The notes beneath the pieces were generated by a model that searched no databases, was not told where the DNA came from, and was given only the letters and a program-made list of their open reading frames with translations. 18,125 bases of DNA, from NCBI GenBank assembly GCA_964497615.1, contig CAZCEC010000100.1, forward strand, positions 1 through 18,125. Reading direction: 5' to 3'. Every line of letters begins with the position of its first letter. Position 1 is the first letter of the stretch. Below, piece after piece: positions 15,801 to 18,125 of this stretch. Source of the stretch: CAZCEC01 sp964497615 (GTDB lineage: Bacteria; Chloroflexota; Anaerolineae; Anaerolineales; UBA6663). The position numbers and the translations under genes were made by a program.

Positions 15801-17502
15801 GGTTCAACGTCAACAGTTCCTGGTTGTGCCGCCGCACCTCGGCCTCCGCGTGCAGCCGGTCCAGCGCGCCGCCGCAGTGGTCGGCCAGCGCCTTCACCGT
15901 CTCCAGGTCCTCTGGCGTGTAGGCGTTCAGCTTGTAGCTCTGGAACGACAGCACCGCCCGCACCTCGTTGCCGTAGCGCACCGGCACATACATCAGCGAC
16001 CTCGACGGCCGGCTCATGTCTCCAAACGGCACCACTTCGGGGCCTGGCAGTTCTTCCGGCTCGCGCAGCATCAGCACCGATTCCCCGGCCATGATGCGCT
16101 CCGTCAGCGCATCCCGCCTGATCGCGCGCGCCGGGTCGGTCGCCTCCTGCCGCACCCCGTTGATCGTGTCGAAGAACAGCACCGAAACGGCCAGGTTCTC
16201 AGCCGGCACATACTCATCCAGGTAGCAGGCGTCCCACCCAATCATCCGGTCGGCCGTCTCGAAGATCACCCGCGCCGCTTCCGCCGACGAGCGCACCGCG
16301 CTCAACCGCTGGCCCAGTTGCGCCAGCGCCCGCTGCCGCGCCTCCGCCAGCTTGTAGGCCGTCACGTCGCGGTAGTTGGCCACGATGGCCCCCACGCTCG
16401 GCTCCTGGAGCAAGTTATGGCTCGTCCCCTCCACCCACCGCCACGCCCCGTCGCGCCGCCGGATCCGAAAGGTAGCGCCCACCTTCGCGCCCGGCTTCCG
16501 CACCACTTCGTCCGCCAGCCGCAGCACCTCCGCCCGGTCCTCCCGGTGCACCATCCGCACCCAGCGCTGGCCTACCAGTTCGTCCGGCGCCCAGCCCATG
16601 ATCTCGGCCGTCGCCGGACTGGCATAGGCGAAGCGCCCCTCGGCCGTCACCAGCGCCACCGCGTCGTGGCTGTTCTCGATCAGCGCCCGGAAGCGCGTTT
16701 CGTTCAGCCGCACCTGCTGCTCCGCCGCGCTGCGCTCGCTGACGTCGCGGCACGAATACAGCATCGTCCCGCCGCCCACTTCCACCCGCCGCGCCGTGAT
16801 CAGCAGCGCGTGCTCCCGCCCGGCCTTGTCGCGCACCGTGCGCTCCACGTTCGCCACGATGCCGCCCGCCTCCAGCCCCTCCGGCAGCGCCACCGGCCCG
16901 CCCAGCAGGTTGTCAATCGTCCCCAGCGCCCGTGTCTCCTCCAGGCTGTAGCCAAAGATCACGTTCACGTTCGGGCAGATGAAGGTGAACCGGCCCGCGT
17001 CGTCCGTCACAAACACCGCGTCGGAGATGTTTTCCAGCACCAGCCGGTGCAGCGCCTCCGACTCGCGCAACGCCGCCGCCGCCCGCCGCTGTTCCGTCAC
17101 ATCGCGCAGTTCCGCCAGCCAGGCCGCCTCCGCCGCCTGACCGCCCTCCGCGCCGTCCGCCGGCCAACTCACCGGCAGCACCCGCATTTCCGCCACGCAT
17201 GCCTGCCCGTCGCGATGGGTGGGGCCGTCCCCGTTGCCGCTCACCGCCACGGCCACCTCCGCCGCCGCGCCCGCCGCCAGCGGCATGCCAAACAGCTCGC
17301 CCGTCAGCGATCCGGCCGGCCGCCCCAGCAGCGCGTGCGCCGCCGGGTTCGCATAGCGCACCTCGCCCTCCGCGCTCACCACCAGCAGCGCGCTGGGCAG
17401 CCCGTCCAGCAGCCCGCGCCAGCGCTGGTCGTTGGCCTCCAGCGCCGCCTGGCAGGCCGCCAATTTCGCCTTCATGGAAGTGCCTCGTGATGCCGTTGCC
17501 AT
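12802..17502 (-). CDS. Soluble multi-PAS/GAF sensor protein with C-terminal HD-GYP domain
   Basis: This is a 1566-residue cytoplasmic-looking sensor without membrane segments. Approximate order: PAS 25-140, PAS 150-265, PAS 268-390 (each ending in an RDVTE/RDVSE/RDVTA segment), GAF 400-560, GAF 570-735, PAS 755-880 (VYEDITDRRRRE), GAF 890-1050, GAF 1060-1225, GAF 1230-1395, then HD-GYP 1400-1560. The HD-GYP has H1437-D1438 in LLHDVGLMGVPEAI and H1490-H1491, D1495 and Y1499 in HHERWDGTGYPSGL. It later has AADAWEALTSARPWR. The family usually hydrolyses cyclic di-GMP. Here Leu1441 replaces the commonly conserved Lys of HDxGK. No histidine-kinase domain is present. The ATG at 17475 has GAGG 7 bases upstream and is a good alternative start, trimming 9 residues. 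The KaiB-like gene lies 170 bases upstream on the same strand. Confidence 0.93.
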   Translation of the reverse strand: MATASRGTSMKAKLAACQAALEANDQRWRGLLDGLPSALLVVSAEGEVRYANPAAHALLGRPAGSLTGELFGMPLAAGAAAEVAVAVSGNGDGPTHRDGQACVAEMRVLPVSWPADGAEGGQAAEAAWLAELRDVTEQRRAAAALRESEALHRLVLENISDAVFVTDDAGRFTFICPNVNVIFGYSLEETRALGTIDNLLGGPVALPEGLEAGGIVANVERTVRDKAGREHALLITARRVEVGGGTMLYSCRDVSERSAAEQQVRLNETRFRALIENSHDAVALVTAEGRFAYASPATAEIMGWAPDELVGQRWVRMVHREDRAEVLRLADEVVRKPGAKVGATFRIRRRDGAWRWVEGTSHNLLQEPSVGAIVANYRDVTAYKLAEARQRALAQLGQRLSAVRSSAEAARVIFETADRMIGWDACYLDEYVPAENLAVSVLFFDTINGVRQEATDPARAIRRDALTERIMAGESVLMLREPEELPGPEVVPFGDMSRPSRSLMYVPVRYGNEVRAVLSFQSYKLNAYTPEDLETVKALADHCGGALDRLHAEAEVRRHNQELLTLNQIGRSLSELVTPEETLRRIHGLLGQLLDNRNLYIALYDAERQMISFPVYTIHGEWREPGERPAANGITEYVVRTRAPLLTGDLAATTAELGIEPVGQAAKSLVAVPMLAGESVLGVLCVQDYDRADAFRPRQRDLLFTVALQAAVALENARHYAAAQQEVAERRRAEAALREREQMLSKMLELLPVGVWLTDRDGNVQLENPAGRAIWGYEPDYDVREERAHRAWDGETGQPLTGADWPLERALARGQPTLRRILEIEAFDGVHRHVYSSVVPLRGEDDAIAGSIVVYEDITDRRRRERDLEALRALSEALREALREAATRADMLPILMEHVRALMGATGVSIMRLLPGGQEIEVEEAQGKWANTAGVRTPVGDSPTGYVIRTGQVFVADDLRQAPNFQFRDQMDGKYAGAALPLVAAQHTLGALWVVRPKPFAPHDTQLLQALADLAANALNRASLHEATQRRAEQLAAINALGRKLSETLDLPRIYAELCATGERLLPEVHRIGVSLYDAEAETISLAYALDDGRPRQIDAGASSPIKPPGLGTQSEVIRSGQPLIIGDLPAYWSVEGRTPPDSVNTGIRSGVYVPMLVKGRAIGVLHAQSRTPSRYTEAEAELLGLAANAAAIAIENARLFAETERRLHYVQAMHDIDRAITSSLDVRVTLSVLLDHATTQLEVDAAAVLLLNPHLQVLDHAASRGFRTKAIERSHVRLGEGLAGRAALERRPILMADLPEHAAEFSRLNLLMGEGFTAYYAVPLIAKGEVKGVLDVFHRERLQPTSEWLEFVQTLAGQAAVAIENAGLFNTLQRANLGLGLAFEETIEGWARTLDLRERGEAGHARRVTELAERLARALGMGEAELVQLRRGGLLHDVGLMGVPEAILNKPGPLDEAEWAVMRQHPGLARDLLMPMAHLRPALEVAYSHHERWDGTGYPSGLRGEQIPLAARVFAAADAWEALTSARPWRAAWAPEQVKAHFQAEAGKQFDPRVVEAVVRMKYEV

Positions 17503-17672
17503 AGGCCACCCGTGTGCGTCGGTTGTGTGTTCGCGTTGGTCAGGGTTGGTGCAGCCCCAGGCGACTAGTTCGGGATGGCGTAGTCCGGCCCTTTATGGGC
17601 CGGTGCCCGGCCGCAATGGCCGCGTCTACGGGCGTACCGATCAGGTCATCTGGCACGACACTTGGGGGGCGC
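17503..17672. other. Spacer between KaiB-like and sensor genes, containing a hairpin
   Basis: No gene is supported. CCGGCCC (17585-17591) and GGGCCGG (17597-17603) form a perfect 7-bp stem around TTTAT. On the minus strand it lies 70 bases after the KaiB-like stop, with no U tract following, so termination is uncertain. No TATACT-type box precedes the sensor gene, so readthrough from the KaiB-like gene is plausible. Confidence 0.5.
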
Positions 17673-17957
17673 TCAGCCCGCCTCCTGCGCGGCCAGCCCC
17701 AGTGCCCTGAGGACGCGCCGCGCGTCAGAAAGATCGCCCACCGCCCGCCGCTCGGGGAGCGGCCGGCGCTTGATCAGGGTGGGCGTCACGCGCACCGCCG
17801 CCGCCGCCGCCTGCTCCCCCTGCGCGGCGGTGTCAATCACCGTCAACTCGGCCTCGTCCCCCAGGTGCTCGGCGCGCAGCCGCTCCACGTCAGCCAGCGC
17901 CTTGCGCGCCAGCGGCCCCGCGCCCGTGACATACAGCACCAACTCAATCTTGGTCAT
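17673..17957 (-). CDS. KaiB-family thioredoxin-fold protein
   Basis: The 94-residue protein matches KaiB in length and layout. An N-terminal strand ELVLYVTGAGPLARKALADV corresponds to the KaiB L-Y-V-x-G segment. A middle ELTVIDTAAQGEQAAAAAV corresponds to the VIDVL region. The C-terminal VTPTLIKRRPLPERRAVGDL plus SDARRVLRALGL matches the TPTL-K-P-P-R--GDLS--VL--L signature. KaiB is a fold-switching partner of the KaiC clock ATPase; KaiB-like proteins outside cyanobacteria often sit beside PAS/GAF sensor genes and may have stress or redox roles. No KaiC or KaiA gene is in the window. ATG 17957 follows a TATACT box by 12 bases, so the leader would be very short. The sensor gene follows on the same strand. 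Confidence 0.88.
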   Translation of the reverse strand: MTKIELVLYVTGAGPLARKALADVERLRAEHLGDEAELTVIDTAAQGEQAAAAAVRVTPTLIKRRPLPERRAVGDLSDARRVLRALGLAAQEAG

Positions 17958-17969
17958 GCCTGCCCGGGT

Positions 17970-17975
17970 AGTATA
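17970..17975 (-). promoter_or_regulatory. Candidate -10 box (TATACT) of the KaiB-like gene
   Basis: TATACT followed by ACCCGGGCAGGC and then ATG on the minus strand. A transcript start 6-7 bases after the box would leave a leader of about 5 bases. No good -35 element is seen in the G-rich upstream DNA. Confidence 0.5.
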
Positions 17976-18021
17976 GCCTCACTCCCCCCGTTCGCCACTC
18001 GCCGCCCCAGCCCCGCCGCCC

Positions 18022-18100
18022 TGTCATCCCGCCCCCCTCGCCGCATGTCATTCCACCCCCATCACCATTTCATTCCACCCCCATCCTCATGTCATTCCGA
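18022..18100. repeat. Tandem 22-24-bp repeat upstream of the KaiB-like gene
   Basis: Copies begin at 18022 (TGTCATCCCGCCCCCCTCGC), 18046 (TGTCATTCCACCCCCATCAC), 18068 (TTTCATTCCACCCCCATCCT) and 18090 (TGTCATTCCG, leading into a hairpin). The two middle copies are 22 bases and nearly identical. Units abut without unique spacers, so this is not a CRISPR array. No gene is visible in 17958-18125. Confidence 0.75.
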
Positions 18101-18121
18101 AGGCGGCGGTTTTTGCCGCCT
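18101..18121. other. Hairpin with T-rich loop at the right edge
   Basis: AGGCGGC (18101-18107) pairs with GCCGCCT (18115-18121) around GGTTTTT. No T tract follows within the window. It may be the start of a dispersed inverted repeat cut by the edge (CATTCCGAAGGCGGC before and TGAGG after). Confidence 0.45.
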
Positions 18122-18125
18122 GAGG

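Noticed and set aside
13192..17490. A 1432-codon plus-strand open frame opposite the sensor gene
   Set aside because: Composition (His/Arg/Gln/Pro-rich, no domains) is that of an antisense shadow; the minus strand encodes clear PAS, GAF and HD-GYP domains.
17585..17603. Intrinsic terminator after the KaiB-like gene
   Set aside because: The 7-bp stem is perfect but no U tract follows on the minus strand, so it was recorded only as a hairpin.
18022..18100. CRISPR-like array at the right edge
   Set aside because: Repeat units abut directly without unique spacers; this is a tandem repeat.

Overview
The window is high-GC DNA in which every supported gene lies on the minus strand, so transcription runs from right to left. 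Gene content suggests a Chloroflexota bacterium: an extracellular contractile injection system (eCIS) of the Chloroflexota/cyanobacterial style, a KaiB-family protein, a giant PAS/GAF/HD-GYP sensor, and abundant simple repeats between genes. This assignment is an inference from gene families, not from a marker gene.

Right part (17673-17957 and 12802-17502): a small KaiB-like thioredoxin-fold protein is followed by a soluble 1566-residue sensor with four PAS domains, five GAF domains and a C-terminal HD-GYP domain. A repeat-rich spacer (12493-12801) comes next. Middle part (10159-12438 and 9162-10151): a two-AAA-module ATPase of the eCIS-associated type and a zinc-dependent histone-deacetylase-family enzyme lie 7 bases apart. 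The ATPase has an extended -10 box so close to its start that its transcript is probably leaderless.

Left part (59-9003): an eCIS structural operon. In transcription order it encodes a DUF4255 (Pvc16/Afp16-like) tail cap or terminator, a possible 63-residue basic protein, the contractile sheath, the inner tube, a T4-baseplate-hub-chaperone-like protein overlapping a DUF6760-like reading frame, an Asp/Gly/Phe-rich 166-residue protein, a second tube-fold protein with a very acidic tail, and a 1218-residue Pro/Ala-rich, apparently disordered protein. Spike, LysM, baseplate wedge and tape-measure genes are not present and may lie beyond the left edge.

The most notable observations are these. (1) The DUF6760-like frame has no usable start codon. 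It is entered by a -1 shift on a perfect G GGG GGG heptamer, 2 bases before a 15-position hairpin with a single mismatch, which looks like programmed frameshifting. (2) Two otherwise unrelated proteins, the 1218-residue and 166-residue ones, end in the same roughly 25-residue helix finishing in VERER. (3) A simple-repeat family fills intergenic spacers, touches two stop codons and also occurs inside the ATPase reading frame. (4) Three TATACT boxes lie upstream of the KaiB, ATPase and cap genes. Together the locus may couple a clock or redox-like and second-messenger sensor module to an injection system, but that link is inferred only from proximity.
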